Below are positions 47,901 through 55,714 of a stretch of 64,000 nucleotides of DNA, one piece after another. The translations under genes and the position numbers were made by a program. The stretch comes from Rhabdophis nuchalis (Eukaryota > Chordata > Lepidosauria > Squamata > Natricidae), in the NCBI GenBank assembly GCA_039707465.1, contig CM077643.1:335078919-335142918 (forward strand), written 5' to 3'. A model generated the notes under the pieces. That model saw only the letters and a program-made list of their open reading frames with translations, searched no databases and was not told where the DNA came from. Within the stretch, counting starts at the first letter, position 1. Each line of letters begins with the position of its first letter.

Positions 47901-50398
47901 TTTGGGTTCTTTCTTGTATCCCAACAAATACTTTTACTATAGCAGGTATGTAATTCAGATCTATATATTATAGAAATGAGAGCCAGTGTGGTGTAGTGAT
48001 TAAGGCATCTCATTAGAAATTGGGGGATTGAATCCTAGTCCTGCCTTAGGCACAAAGCCAGCTAGGTGACATTGAGTCAGTTATAGTACTTTAAGCCCTA
48101 AGAAAGAGGCAATGGCAAACTACTTTTGAAAAAGTTTGGGGGGCAAACCCTGAAGGGACTCATTCAGGAAGACTTTGAAAATCAGAAATGAGTGAATGGG
48201 GTAAAAAATACTACACAACTACTTTAACTACTTTCACATTATATCATAGTCTTTTTATGGTATTCACACAATAAATCCATTTCAGTTGTTATAACAAAGT
48301 ATGCTCAAGGTACCACTCCCTCTCACTTACAATTGGAATATCAGCAAATTTTGTGCTGGTAAGCAAACCTCTTCTCCCTTGTGTTGTGCAATTAAAAACA
48401 AATCATGTTTACATTACAACTTGTGGATAAGGCATTCCTTTTTTTCCACAATTTGTACTACAATATGGATTTAAACACATCAAACCATATTACAAAATGC
48501 CTCATCTTAGAATAGACTGAATTTCTTTTACAGTAAACGTTTAAAGTCTCCTTTATAAAGCCATGGAAGGATTTATATTCTACAATTTCAGTAGAACATC
48601 CAAATTAAAGTGAATTATGATTATTTCAAACCCTACAAAACAGACTAAATTCTCAGTAAAGAACCACACGTTAATGGCTGGCGCATAAGTGGCACACAGC
48701 TGTACAACCTGTGATTTCTTAGTAAATATCATTCACACATGGCTGTCCCTAATTTCAATGTCTATCCTCATGGCTGTCTATTCAAACAGTTGTGGAAATA
48801 TTCTTTTCCATAAAAGAATCAAAGATTTTCCATAGAAAAATCTAATATTTTCTGTAACTATGATTTACAAAACACTGATATCTAACTTCTACTCAGTCCT
48901 TATTAAGCATTGTGCTAATGACATATTTTAAGTTGAATTAAAAATTAGAATGAATTATATGCTAAAGATGTTATGCTTACATAAACATGTTAAAACACTG
49001 ACTTGTTGTAAGCATGGTGTATTAAATGCGTTTACATATTGCATTAAGCCTAGATCTATCACATAATGATTTTCATAATGAAACCAGGAAATTCTTACTA
49101 GAAAACAAGTTCTATTTAACATAAGAAACTTGCTTTTAATTAACATTTATGATTGCACTATATGTCCAGTTTTCTTTACAGAATAAAAAACAAAATACCA
49201 AAGACTAAAAATTATGAATTCAGAAATACCAAGTAGCAGGGACTAACTTTCTTGCTTGTATCCTTAAGATTTATATTGATATTGATAGTTTCCTGGTTGC
49301 CTATTTGTACCCTATGACTATCATTAAGTGCTGTACCTTATGATTCTTGACAAATGTATCTTGTCTTTTAAGTACACTGAGAGTATATGCACCAAAAACA
49401 AATTCCTTGCATGTCCAATCATACTTGGGCAATAAAGAATTTTATTCTATTCTATTCTATTCTTTAATAATGAACAAGATAAGCAAGTAACCCAAAGGGA
49501 AACAAAAAATACATAATCATAATTGTAGAAATTACTTGTCTGTCTGGTAAAAGAACTGCCCTTTTAGGTGCCTTCGTACAACACACTTAAGTCATGGCTT
49601 GCATCGCCAAATGTTATTAATTGCCTAAGTTCGCATTAACACATCCGCATAAACCACAAGGGCTTGATAAAAACGAAAAGGCACAAATAAAAGGAGGGAG
49701 AGGGTTTTTTTGGCTCAGCGGCCCGGCGCCAACTTTGGCAACGTGTGATTGAATTTTCCTACTTGGCAACCGGCGGCCGCTTTTTCCGTGTTTCCATAGG
49801 GACCCTTTTTCCACCTTTGCTTTCAAAGGTGTGCCGTGGCGAAATTAACTTTCCCACAGGCCACCTTGTCATCGTTGCTCAGGCCAAACCGAACCAAAGA
49901 CCCGGGATATCGAGAGGAGCCTTGGGGGGGGGGGGGGGGGAAGCGGGTTTCCTGGGACATAAAGGGAGACGTGGATGCTCTCTGGAGGCGAACGCTTTGC
50001 GGGCCCCGAAGGCGAACCGGTAAAGGAACCGTTACCACAGACCACGGGGAGCCCGCGGGGGTACACGGGGCGCGTCTGCCGAGGCCGAGGCCACTCTTCG
50101 GCCAATTCCCCTCGGAACTTCTAAGACTTCGCGCCCCCGCCCCTAACGGAGAGCGTACCCTGCTACTGCGACGGGGAGATGGCGAGCGACGGGAAGAGCG
50201 ACCGGCGGACGGCGAGCGGTGGTGGCGGCGGCCCCGTGGAGACGGAGAACGGGAGCGGCGCGGGCTACGGCCTCGACTTGACCCGCTGGTCGGCGTGGTG
50301 GAGGCACCGGACCGGGAACATCGGGAGCCTGAGCTGCTGTTCTCTTTGGGCCTGCTGGAGGACATCATGCTCGAGCGGCCGCAACCGGGACGGTACAT
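20600..50398 (-). CDS. ZNF318: ZNF318 zinc finger protein 318, complete, ten coding exons
   Basis: ZNF318 is a large nuclear protein with two matrin-type C2H2 fingers. In mouse it is needed for IgD expression by favouring read-through in the IgM/IgD transcript, and it has been described as an androgen-receptor cofactor. Ten exons with matching phases give 6,633 nt, about 2,210 residues, against 2,279 in human. Layout: RS-rich N terminus (1-125); conserved LRITVGND block near 130; MPKKSILKK block before residue 372; [20 protein letters not shown] and an Asp run in exon 4; coiled, charged helix (about 847-960); finger 1 with C1009, C1012, H1025, H1031; finger 2 with C1079, C1082, H1095, H1101; a long disordered Ser/Glu-rich C-terminal half with a Pro run. 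The start MYRPGC matches the human N terminus. All exons are open, so the gene looks functional. Confidence 0.97.
23915..24481 (-). other. ZNF318: ZNF318 intron 9
   Basis: AT-rich. The part at 23,985-24,060 is a run of ATTTATT-type words. No repeat family or exon is recognised. Confidence 0.7.
24482..24600 (-). CDS. ZNF318: ZNF318 coding exon 9, second zinc finger
   Basis: 119 bp encoding [20 protein letters not shown] then [20 protein letters not shown]. Ligands are C1079, C1082, H1095 and H1101. The acceptor is ATTTTAG and the donor GTTAGT. Confidence 0.96.
25057..25156 (-). CDS. ZNF318: ZNF318 coding exon 8
   Basis: 100 bp encoding [20 protein letters not shown] then [13 protein letters not shown], the linker between the two fingers. 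It has no start codon of its own. The acceptor is CAAATAG and the donor GTATGC. Confidence 0.95.
25290..25595 (+). mobile_element. CR1 (Snake1/L3-like) LINE 3' end
   Basis: ACACTGAGAGCTTATCCATC, then TCCAATCACACCTGGCCAAT AAAGAATTCTATTCTATTCT. The 3' UTR ends in the ATTCT (AATAG) repeat typical of snake CR1s. In ZNF318 intron 7. A sister copy is at 49,256. Confidence 0.65.
25643..25991 (+). mobile_element. hAT-type element, CAGGGGCATCAAACTC ends
   Basis: 349 bp with ends CAGGGGCATCAAACTCAC and AAATTTGACATCCCTG. A perfect duplication ctatagaa lies at 25,635-25,642 and 25,992-25,999. It contains GGCCGGATCCGACCC and CTGGCCCGCAGAGC. Non-autonomous. Confidence 0.75.
26320..26511 (-). CDS. ZNF318: ZNF318 coding exon 7, first matrin-type zinc finger
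   Basis: 192 bp, 64 codons. [30 protein letters not shown] provides the CxxC and HxxxxxH ligands of a U1/matrin-type C2H2 finger (protein residues 1009, 1012, 1025, 1031). The acceptor is AATGTAG and the donor GTATGT. Confidence 0.97.
26577..26597 (+). repeat. (CA)n microsatellite
   Basis: About ten CA units in ZNF318 intron 6. Confidence 0.9.
26881..27149 (-). CDS. ZNF318: ZNF318 coding exon 6
   Basis: 269 bp encoding [51 protein letters not shown] and on to SDLIK. It continues the helical segment of exon 5. The acceptor is GGTTCAG and the donor GTAAAT. It ends in phase 0. Confidence 0.96.
27437..27536 (-). CDS. ZNF318: ZNF318 coding exon 5
   Basis: 100 bp encoding [20 protein letters not shown] then [13 protein letters not shown]. 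This is the first part of a charged, probably coiled-coil helix. The acceptor is TTTTTTAG and the donor GTACTA. It leaves one nucleotide for exon 6. Confidence 0.95.
27537..29422 (-). other. ZNF318: ZNF318 intron 4
   Basis: AT-rich. It holds a decayed LINE 3' end at 28,160-28,236 (GTAAGCTGCCCAGATTCATT, then ATAAATTTAATTAATAAA) and the left end of a CAGnGGTCCCCAACC element at 28,264-28,320. 28,960-29,232 looks like a LINE remnant without a clear match. Otherwise nothing supported. Confidence 0.55.
29423..30844 (-). CDS. ZNF318: ZNF318 coding exon 4
   Basis: 1,422 bp, 474 codons, open throughout, from [14 protein letters not shown] to RASRKQK. It holds the conserved [30 protein letters not shown] followed by eight further Asp, and [21 protein letters not shown] Pro-rich stretch and [18 protein letters not shown] follow. 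The acceptor is TTTTTTAG and the donor GTGGGT. Confidence 0.97.
32171..32561 (+). mobile_element. Inverted-repeat DNA element (GTCCTYGACTTA family)
   Basis: Starts TAGCCCTTGATTTACAACC and ends GGTTGTAAGTCAAGGATTAC. The interior includes GGATCACGTGATCACAATTC. About 390 bp, fairly complete. Confidence 0.65.
35027..35436 (+). mobile_element. hAT-type MITE with ATTTAAATC subterminal repeats
   Basis: 410 bp, CAGGGTGGATAAAAATTG to GATTTAAATCCACCCTG. A perfect 8-bp duplication gatcttag lies at 35,019-35,026 and 35,437-35,444. Many copies of AAATCAGATTT/ATTTAAATC cluster near both ends. Confidence 0.75.
36936..37539 (-). CDS. ZNF318: ZNF318 coding exon 3
   Basis: 604 bp starting [13 protein letters not shown] and ending [17 protein letters not shown]. 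It is Arg/Glu/Ser-rich, with [14 protein letters not shown] shared with mammalian ZNF318. The acceptor is CTAATCAG and the donor GTTTGA. The donor is a little weak but required by phase. Confidence 0.95.
39741..40083 (+). mobile_element. Inverted-repeat DNA element (GTCCTYGACTTA family)
   Basis: ACAGGACCTCAACTTATGAC to GTCAAGGACTACCTGTA, about 343 bp, flanked by TA-rich DNA. The ends are inverted repeats. This fits a Tc1/mariner (Tigger-like) MITE, but the superfamily call is inference. Confidence 0.6.
40093..40463 (+). mobile_element. Inverted-repeat DNA element (GTCCTYGACTTA family), second copy
   Basis: TAGTCCTTAACTTACAAC to AAGTCGAGAATTACCTGCA, same orientation as the copy ending 9 bp earlier. 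About 370 bp. Confidence 0.6.
42016..43515 (+). mobile_element. CR1 LINE with long open reverse-transcriptase frame
   Basis: The frame 41,940-43,319 is open for 459 codons; the CR1 part begins at about 42,016. Reverse-transcriptase motifs are intact: [13 protein letters not shown] (motif A Asp), [23 protein letters not shown] (catalytic YADD), [11 protein letters not shown] and LRELHWLPV. The C-terminal [12 protein letters not shown] end is followed by a CR1 3' UTR (CACCGCTCCGAGTCCCCTAG) and an ATATTCGATATTCGATA-type tail. The endonuclease part is missing (5' truncation), so it cannot move itself. It lies antisense to ZNF318 in intron 2. Confidence 0.92.
43817..44088 (-). CDS. ZNF318: ZNF318 coding exon 2 with heptad repeat
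   Basis: 272 bp. It begins with about six copies of a seven-residue unit, RSPGRRS and variants with H or D, encoded by a 21-bp tandem repeat (about 43,968-44,088). [20 protein letters not shown] and [20 protein letters not shown] follow. The acceptor CATTACAG and donor GTAGGT fit. It carries AG into exon 3 to complete an arginine codon. Confidence 0.93.
44212..44284 (+). repeat. (CATA)n microsatellite
   Basis: About 18 units of ATAC/CATA. The apparent frames reading (MYVC)n on the minus strand are translations of this array. Confidence 0.95.
44282..45066 (+). mobile_element. Decayed inverted-repeat element (GTGTTTCCCC family)
   Basis: Begins TACTGTGTTTCCCCAAAAAT AGGACATATCC. The other end is a poor match, CCCTTATTTCGGGGG. 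Related to the copy at 7,257. Confidence 0.4.
45131..45195 (+). mobile_element. Fragment of inverted-repeat DNA element (GTCCTYGACTTA family)
   Basis: AAGTTGTCCTCAACTTACAA CC and TTGCTAAGTGAGACATA match the left end of the family. Confidence 0.5.
45252..46326 (+). mobile_element. 1,075-bp hAT-type element, CAGGGGTCCCCAACC ends
   Basis: Starts CAGGGGTCCCCAACCCCCGG and ends AAGGTTGGGGACCCCTG. A perfect 8-bp duplication ctatagac lies at 45,244-45,251 and 46,327-46,334. The interior has an ACCGGT-rich GC part, a GA tract (45,780-46,146) and a captured piece resembling the GTCCTYGACTTA family (46,143-46,205). No transposase frame. Confidence 0.75.
45780..46146 (+). repeat. GA-rich low-complexity tract
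   Basis: About 365 bp of GAGA/GAAA words with a CACACA part, inside the hAT element. Long minus-strand frames ([10 protein letters not shown]) here are artefacts of the tract. Confidence 0.9.
46830..47120 (+). mobile_element. Sauria-type tRNA SINE
   Basis: GTGCAGTGACTCAGCGGTTA (tRNA-derived head), GAGCTCCTGTTACTTGCC, GGCCACATGACCATGGAAAA and CCCTAGAGTAAAGGGAAACC TTTA tail. Full-length, plus strand. Confidence 0.85.
47981..48183 (+). mobile_element. tRNA-derived SINE
   Basis: AGCCAGTGTGGTGTAGTGAT TAAGGC head, then GGCAATGGCAAACTACTTTT. A perfect 9-bp duplication agaaatgag lies at 47,972-47,980 and 48,184-48,192. Confidence 0.8.
49256..49465 (+). mobile_element. CR1 (Snake1/L3-like) LINE 3' end
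   Basis: ACACTGAGAGTATATGCACC, GTCCAATCATACTTGGGCAA, then an (ATTCT)n tail. Sister of the copy at 25,290. Confidence 0.65.
50159..50398 (-). CDS. ZNF318: ZNF318 coding exon 1
   Basis: 80 codons from ATG at 50,398, rich in Ser/Arg ([14 protein letters not shown]). The donor chosen is AGG|GTACGC at 50,158. It leaves phase 0, which exon 2 needs, and it keeps the RS composition going into exon 2. The frame stays open further left to 49,823, so an alternative donor is possible. The human first exon encodes a longer RS region. Confidence is lower for the 3' boundary than for the start. Confidence 0.85.
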
Positions 50399-50514
50399 CC
50401 TGCAGAGGCAGCGGCAGCAGCGGCGGCGGCATAAAAAGGCTCCCGAGGCCTCTCGCCCCCCTCGCGTTCGCCTTTTTTTATCCCCCTCTCTCTCTCGACC
50501 ACCCTGCGAGGAAC

Positions 50515-50524
50515 GCGCATGCGC
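50515..50524. promoter_or_regulatory. NRF1 palindromic site
   Basis: GCGCATGCGC, the perfect core of the NRF1 consensus, about 120 bp upstream of the ZNF318 start codon inside the CpG island. Confidence 0.6.
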
Positions 50525-50567
50525 ACCGGGCGCCCAAGGTCCGGAAGCTTTCTGCGTGCATCTTTTC

Positions 50568-50577
50568 AAGATGGCGG
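50568..50577 (+). promoter_or_regulatory. YY1-type site
   Basis: AAGATGGCGG matches the YY1 core that often sits just downstream of start sites in the sense direction. Here it reads on the plus strand, opposite to ZNF318, so a weak divergent transcript is possible. Confidence 0.45.
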
Positions 50578-52049
50578 GAAAAGAGCGCGAGTCGCGTGAA
50601 GGAGGCGCCGCGAGATCTGCAAAACGAGGGCGCGGCGGGTAGAAGACAGAGGGAGGATGGGGCGTCACCTGGCTTGCGCAATGACTGGGATGCTCGCCAC
50701 TCGGTTCCTCTGAAAAGGGAGCCTCTCCCTCGCTCTGTAGAAAGTCGTAGCCCTTCGTGGCACCTTAAAAGGCCGTCGCATTTATTCAAGCGGTGCTTCA
50801 GTCCGCAAAAACCGTATCGCAACTGGGGATAGCGCTTAGTTGCACTTAAGTTAAAGGGGTAAATTCTGGAGGCAAGCAAACTTTCCACTTGAATCTGTAA
50901 CCAGATTTGTTTCTCGATACTGTCACCTGCAAATAGGCCTCTCAACTCTGCAAGTATCCACAGAAATGGTTTTGCAGAATTCAACTGCATAAACGAATGT
51001 GAATTCTGTTGGTCTGCAATAAAAAAATTATATTTACTGTAATTCATGTGGCAGACTTTAAACTGTCCTGTAACAAAATTTCCAACTAGCAGTTCAAAAA
51101 CTGAGTGGGTACCTACCTACCTACTCTCTCTCTCTCCCTACCTACCTAATGCATTTCTCTCTGTCCCTCTCTATCCCTCTATCTACCTACCTACTTTTAA
51201 AAAAAAATTGCCTCTTCAAAACCTGGGTGCGTCTTATAGTCTGAAAAATACGGTAATCTTATTTATCAAGGCCCTCCTCTATAAGGTATACAAATTGCCT
51301 TCCCTACTGCTATAATGGCTGGAGCTGAAGCTGAATTGAGACACTGCTGTCCAAATTACCACCCACTCTTCAGCTAGGGCAATTATCACTAGAAGAGAAT
51401 ATTTGTAGCTGGAGGTTGAACTGTGGGATCCTTAGCTTGGTGGTTTTCTTGGACGGTTCATTACCAAACTAGATAATATCTTTAGTGCTAGTAGTAGTAT
51501 GGAATGGGGTTTGCTCTCATTTGATATTTTAATGCAGATGTAGGAAGTTAGCACCCACCCTCTCCTAGGAAAATGAGATGTTTTAGGAACTATTAAAAGG
51601 GGAGAATAGTTCCCCTAAAAGGGAGGCAGAAACACACATACCCCCTTTGTCAATGGACCATTAAGGCCCGGGCCAGCCTATTCTACATAACAGATCTACC
51701 TCCTTCAGGCAGAGCCATAATAGGAATCCCAAAGCCTTTTCATTACATCATCACCCAGCAAGAGTCAACCAAGCTTGGGACTCAGGATAGCCTACAGAGT
51801 TTCTCCTGCATGGCCCCATGGTATTCTGACAACCAATCAGAATGCAAGCTCAAATTCAAAGCCCAGCAGAGGGTATAAAAATTGTGTCTCTCTCGCTCTC
51901 TCTCCCTCCCTCCCCCATGTGCCTTTTTGCCCAGGATCTCAAATCCTATAGTCCTGCCCACCACCATTAAACCATCTTTCCAAGCAGTCTCCATGTTTCC
52001 AGTGTCTTCCCATTTGGAACTGAACCCAGATGCACATTTCTTCCAACAC

Positions 52050-52240
52050 ACTGGCCCCCAACCTTTTGGGTACCAAGGACCAGTTCCATGGAGAAAGATT
52101 TTTCCATGGACCGGACGGTGGGTGGTTTTGCATGCTGCCTGCATCCCGCAGACGGCGCTTCATTCGTTTGTGCAGCCTGGATTCTGGCATGCCACAGACA
52201 GGTGCCAATCCATGGACTGAGCACTGGAAATCCCTGTTCT
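52050..52240 (+). mobile_element. Decayed hAT-type element
   Basis: CTGGCCCCCAACCTTTTGGG TACC, TTCCATGGAGAAAGATTTTT and GGAAATCCCTGTTCTGG recall the CAGGGGTCCCCAACC family with many substitutions. Confidence 0.45.
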
Positions 52241-52778
52241 GGTGACTTGCCCTGGCTGTTATGGTAATTATGCTGGTCAGGTATTCTGACTTTTTAATCA
52301 GTGGTTACCTTCAATCAAGAGTTTCCCCTGCTTCTTTATGCCTCCTATCCATCCTGGGAAAGGAAGAATTCTGACCATACATAATTTCCAGTTATAGGCT
52401 TTTTGTGTACCCCCCCCCCCTCTTCATATTTGGCACATTCCTGTTCAGGGTATCCAGAAGTGGATTGATGAAGAACAATAACACCACTAGTATACCTATC
52501 ATTCTGTCATTTGGCTAGAAGACAAAACTGATGGAACTCTTTGAATGTTTACCCAGTAAAAGGGGGGAAATCATCTGTGAACATGGTTAAAAAAAGAAGG
52601 GGAAAAGTCTAATGATTCACTGGATCTTTTCTGACCAGCTATTGTTTGCTCTAATCAATTGTATTCTGATTGCAAGTGCAGATAGAAATTAGTGAACTGT
52701 ACTTCATTTATCAAAAAGAAATTGTATAGAATCAGTTTGGTATAGTGGTTAGGGCACTAGGTTAGAAATTGGGAGACC

Positions 52779-53024
52779 TTCGCTCCTTCCGACAGCTATT
52801 AAAAACTCACTTCTTCCGTTTGGCTGGCCTAGGGTAATTTTAATTTAAATGTTAAATTATTAAGGGGTTTTTAGGGATAGTTATATTTTTATAGAAGTTT
52901 TTAGCGCAGGGTAAGTTTAATCTGATTTTAGCTTTGTATTTTGTTTGTTGTTTGTTTTTAATTTCCCTGTGCCCCGCCTCGAGTCCCTTCGGGGAGAGAG
53001 AGCGGGATATAAATAAAAAAAAAA
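52779..53024 (+). mobile_element. CR1 LINE 3' end
   Basis: TTCGCTCCTTCCGACAGC codes for the last residues of the CR1 frame. Then CCTGTGCCCCGCCTCGAGTC and GGGATATAAATAAA follow. Confidence 0.85.

Positions 53025-53111
<87 letters not shown>
53025..53111 (+). repeat. (TTA)n microsatellite
   Basis: About 28 uninterrupted ATT units growing out of the CR1 tail. The open frames through it are artefacts. Confidence 0.95.
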
Positions 53112-53719
53112 GCCTTCTGGGTGTGAAAGCTGCTGGGTGACTTTGGGCCAGTCACTTTCATTCATTCAGCTCTAACAACATAATAGTTGTTATGAAGTAA
53201 ACCGGATGAAGGAAGAATAATTAGGTATGTTCATTATCTTAAGTGGCCAATTTCAACATGCATTACTATAAATTAGGATTATGGCCCACAAGGTTAGGGA
53301 TGCTGGGCTAACAGCAGGCTGACGTTTTGAGACCCAGTTGCTGCCACAGAACCGGATGAACTCTGTCACACACTCTAGCTCCAGCCAATCCAGCAGTTCG
53401 AAAAAGTACTTCTTTCCTTTCCCATTAGTTAACTTGTTTCTAATTCTAAGATTATATTATGTTATGTTATGTTATATTCTTATATTATATTGCACACATA
53501 CAGTTTCTACCAAAATTCAGGGACATAATTTCACATTATACCACAATCAACTTTCCTGGCAAATGAGAAAGGGTTTTGTGTAACAGCCTGCAGTCCACAA
53601 ATTACTTTTCCAAGCTTTACATTTTTTTTTATTTAAATGTAAATTAAATTTGCCCCTACAAGTACTAATTTGTAAACAACATTGTTAGTTGAAGTATTCA
53701 GAATTAAATACTAGGATGT

Positions 53720-53938
53720 GGTTAGAGTTCAGTACTGCAGGGGTACTTCTGCTGACTGCAGGCTGACTGCAATTTGGCAGTTCGAATCTCACCAGGCTTA
53801 AGGTTGAATCAGCCTTACATACCTCTGGGGTAGGCAAAATGTGGACCCAAATTGTTGGGGGCAATATGCTGACTCTGTAAACCGCTTAGAGACGGCTGGA
53901 AAGCTGTGTATAAATCTAAGTGCTATTGCTATTGCTAT
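53720..53938 (+). mobile_element. tRNA-derived SINE with GCTATT tail
   Basis: TTGGCAGTTCGAATCTCACC (B-box-like), GTTGGGGGCAATATGCTGAC, GTAAACCGCTTAGAGACGGC, tail AAGTGCTATTGCTATTGCT. A second, distinct squamate SINE family. Confidence 0.75.
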
Positions 53939-54479
53939 CTCTTCAGGAGCCTAAATTTACTATTGGATTGCAACTTCTTCAATCTTAATTTAAAAAGGTA
54001 TGCTAATCTTTCTCTATCCAGAAAGTGCAGTACAGTAAATGAACATTTGATCCAGTCTGCTCTCAAGTTGGTATAAAGTACATCATTCTAAACAGCAGAG
54101 GCCGCTCGACTGGAAAATAAACACCACATCATCCAGAGCACAAAAACCTTCATAGAGAAAAAAATGTAGAATAACACACCTATCATTTCCTGTTCAGTGG
54201 AAAGTTGTTCAAGAAATTCACTCTTATGAGGATGATGCCATAAGATTTGCTATAACATGAGGTGAATTTATATGGGTTAACTCACACACCCCTTCATTCA
54301 GCATAGCAGTATAAATTAAGACATATACAGCCAGTCATAGCATGGGAAAAATTGGCTTTGACAATAAAGAGCTGACGGCAGAAAACTATTTTCTCTCCGA
54401 AAACGTTTATCAAGGAAATCATGTGTAACCTCGTGTTTTTATTTGAACCAGTCGATTCTTAATCAAATCGTAACAGCAG

Positions 54480-55030
54480 CCTCCCTTGCCAAATCTTGTT
54501 TTTTAAAAGCCATGCTAGGATTTCCCAGAAGCAAGGGAAATTCTACTTCGTTGACATCCTACATTTCCCCTTGCCTCGGTCACCAGCAGGCTCTTTCTTA
54601 GAGCCCAAACAAAACAGCGCAACAGAAGAAATCCGGAAGTTGCGTTCCCATAAGGAAACTTTTGTAAGATCTGTGTTAAGGTTTAGGAAAGAAATCCGGC
54701 TTTCGAATTCCGGCTTGGCTTTTTCTTCCTTATGAATGAAGCGGGCGACGTGAAGGGAAACGGTTCAGATCAACCCTCCGATCCATGAAACCGAAATCAC
54801 GGAAGGTGTGAATGTGAAGCGTCTGTATCGGGCATGTGCGGGTGGCTTCGACTGCCTCTTCTTGGCTCGTGGGAGTTTTGGCTAAAGTTCTTATAAAGCG
54901 CTCAAAGTTCTCTCCCACCTACCCATCCCCGGCCCTTCCTTTAACAGCTGGCCTTTTGCTTCGGGGCGAAGCAGCAGCATTTGTAACGTGCAGAAGCATT
55001 CTGGTCAAGGCAGTTTTATGAACCCCCCCC
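54480..55030 (+). promoter_or_regulatory. ABCC10: Probable ABCC10 promoter and non-coding first exon region
   Basis: This CpG-enriched patch lies 0.5-1 kb upstream of the ABCC10 start codon. It contains the ETS/GABP-type CCGGAAGT at 54,633-54,640 and further CCGG/CG clusters. The coding exon has acceptors at 55,510 (TTTCTTTAG) and 55,553 (GGAAGTAG), so a spliced non-coding exon should lie here. I could not fix its donor. Frames through the patch have no known protein match. Confidence 0.5.
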
Positions 55031-55553
55031 CCCCCCGGGCAGAAAGAATGAACAGATATCGCTTTTACGTCTCCTGTATGAATGTCTTTGGCTGATTCCA
55101 GAAAGATGTGCAGAGGAAGAGAATGGAGCCAAGTTACTGGATGGGAAGCCTTGATCCTGGTGGTTTAAGGGGCTGGTCTATGTAGATCTCTTGACAGCAG
55201 TGCGGTTTGCTATCGTTTTCTTTCTAAATAATCTCTCCCTCCCCCCCCCCCCCAAGATTTCTGATCTGCCTTCAAAATCTGTTACTGTGTTTCTTAAAGG
55301 GATTCTATCAAACCAAATTGGGTAGCAATCCTTATGCATTGCAGGGAGCCTTCATTTCTCCCAATGTTTACATTTGTTTACATTTCGTTTATTTGTTTAG
55401 CAAATTCATCTATGTAGTTGAACGTGAGACTGGGCGGCGTAAAACCAACAACAGTTAAAACAATATCATGCTTGCATATTGATTTCTTTATTTGGTTTGT
55501 TTTTCTTTAGGAATTGTTTTTCTTGATTGTTATTATATTTTCCTGGAAGTAGG

Positions 55554-55714
55554 ATGGAAGAGATTCTGGCTGATCTGTGTGGGACTAGTTCCATAGATCC
55601 ACTTCCTCTCTGGGTTCATAGCAATGTTGGACACTGTTTTAACCAGCTGCTTTTAAATATGGTTCCTCATGTCATCCTTGCTGTAGCCAGTGCCTGCTAC
55701 ATAGGAACACCAAG
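55554..55714 (+). CDS. ABCC10: ABCC10 coding exon 1
   Basis: 161 bp from ATG: MEEILADLCGTSSIDPLPLW through the first membrane helix VPHVILAVASACYIGTP. The donor AAG|GTATTT splits an arginine codon. Confidence 0.95.

Larger units (their letters stand above)
44089..50158 (-). other. ZNF318: ZNF318 intron 1
   Basis: 6.1 kb: CATA microsatellite, a decayed inverted-repeat element, a 1,075-bp hAT, a GA-rich tract, a Sauria SINE (46,830), a tRNA SINE (47,981) and a CR1 tail (49,256). The last 450 bp grade into the CpG island. 48,195-49,250 is AT-rich with nothing recognised. Confidence 0.6.
49700..50660 (-). promoter_or_regulatory. ZNF318: ZNF318 promoter CpG island
   Basis: Dense CpG from about 49,720 to 50,650 spans exon 1 and the sequence upstream of the start codon. 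Motifs seen upstream are an NRF1 palindrome GCGCATGCGC at 50,515-50,524, a YY1-like AAGATGGCGG at 50,568-50,577, and an ETS-like CCGGAAG near 50,541. Together they make a TATA-less housekeeping-type promoter, with the start probably near 50,400-50,570. Confidence 0.7.
52730..53176 (+). mobile_element. tRNA SINE split by a CR1 insertion
   Basis: The SINE head (ATCAGTTTGGTATAGTGGTT to GGGAGACC, 52,730-52,778) and body (GGGTGACTTTGGGCCAGTCA, 53,112-53,176) are separated by a CR1 3' end (52,779-53,024) and its tail. Confidence 0.75.
50660..54479. other. Intergenic stretch between ZNF318 and ABCC10
   Basis: No gene recognised. It holds a right end of the ACCGTATTTTTC family (51,215-51,256), CTAC/TCTC low complexity (51,110-51,195), a decayed CAGGGGTCCCCAACC-type element (52,050-52,240), the nested SINE/CR1 at 52.73-53.18 kb and a SINE at 53.72 kb. 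Confidence 0.6.

Noticed and set aside
49836..50832. Plus-strand frames through the ZNF318 CpG island
   Set aside because: Antisense to exon 1 and its 5' UTR; Arg/Gly-rich because of CpG content, with no homology recognised.
52917..53165. Poly-Asn, poly-Tyr and poly-Ile frames
   Set aside because: Three readings of the (TTA)n microsatellite.
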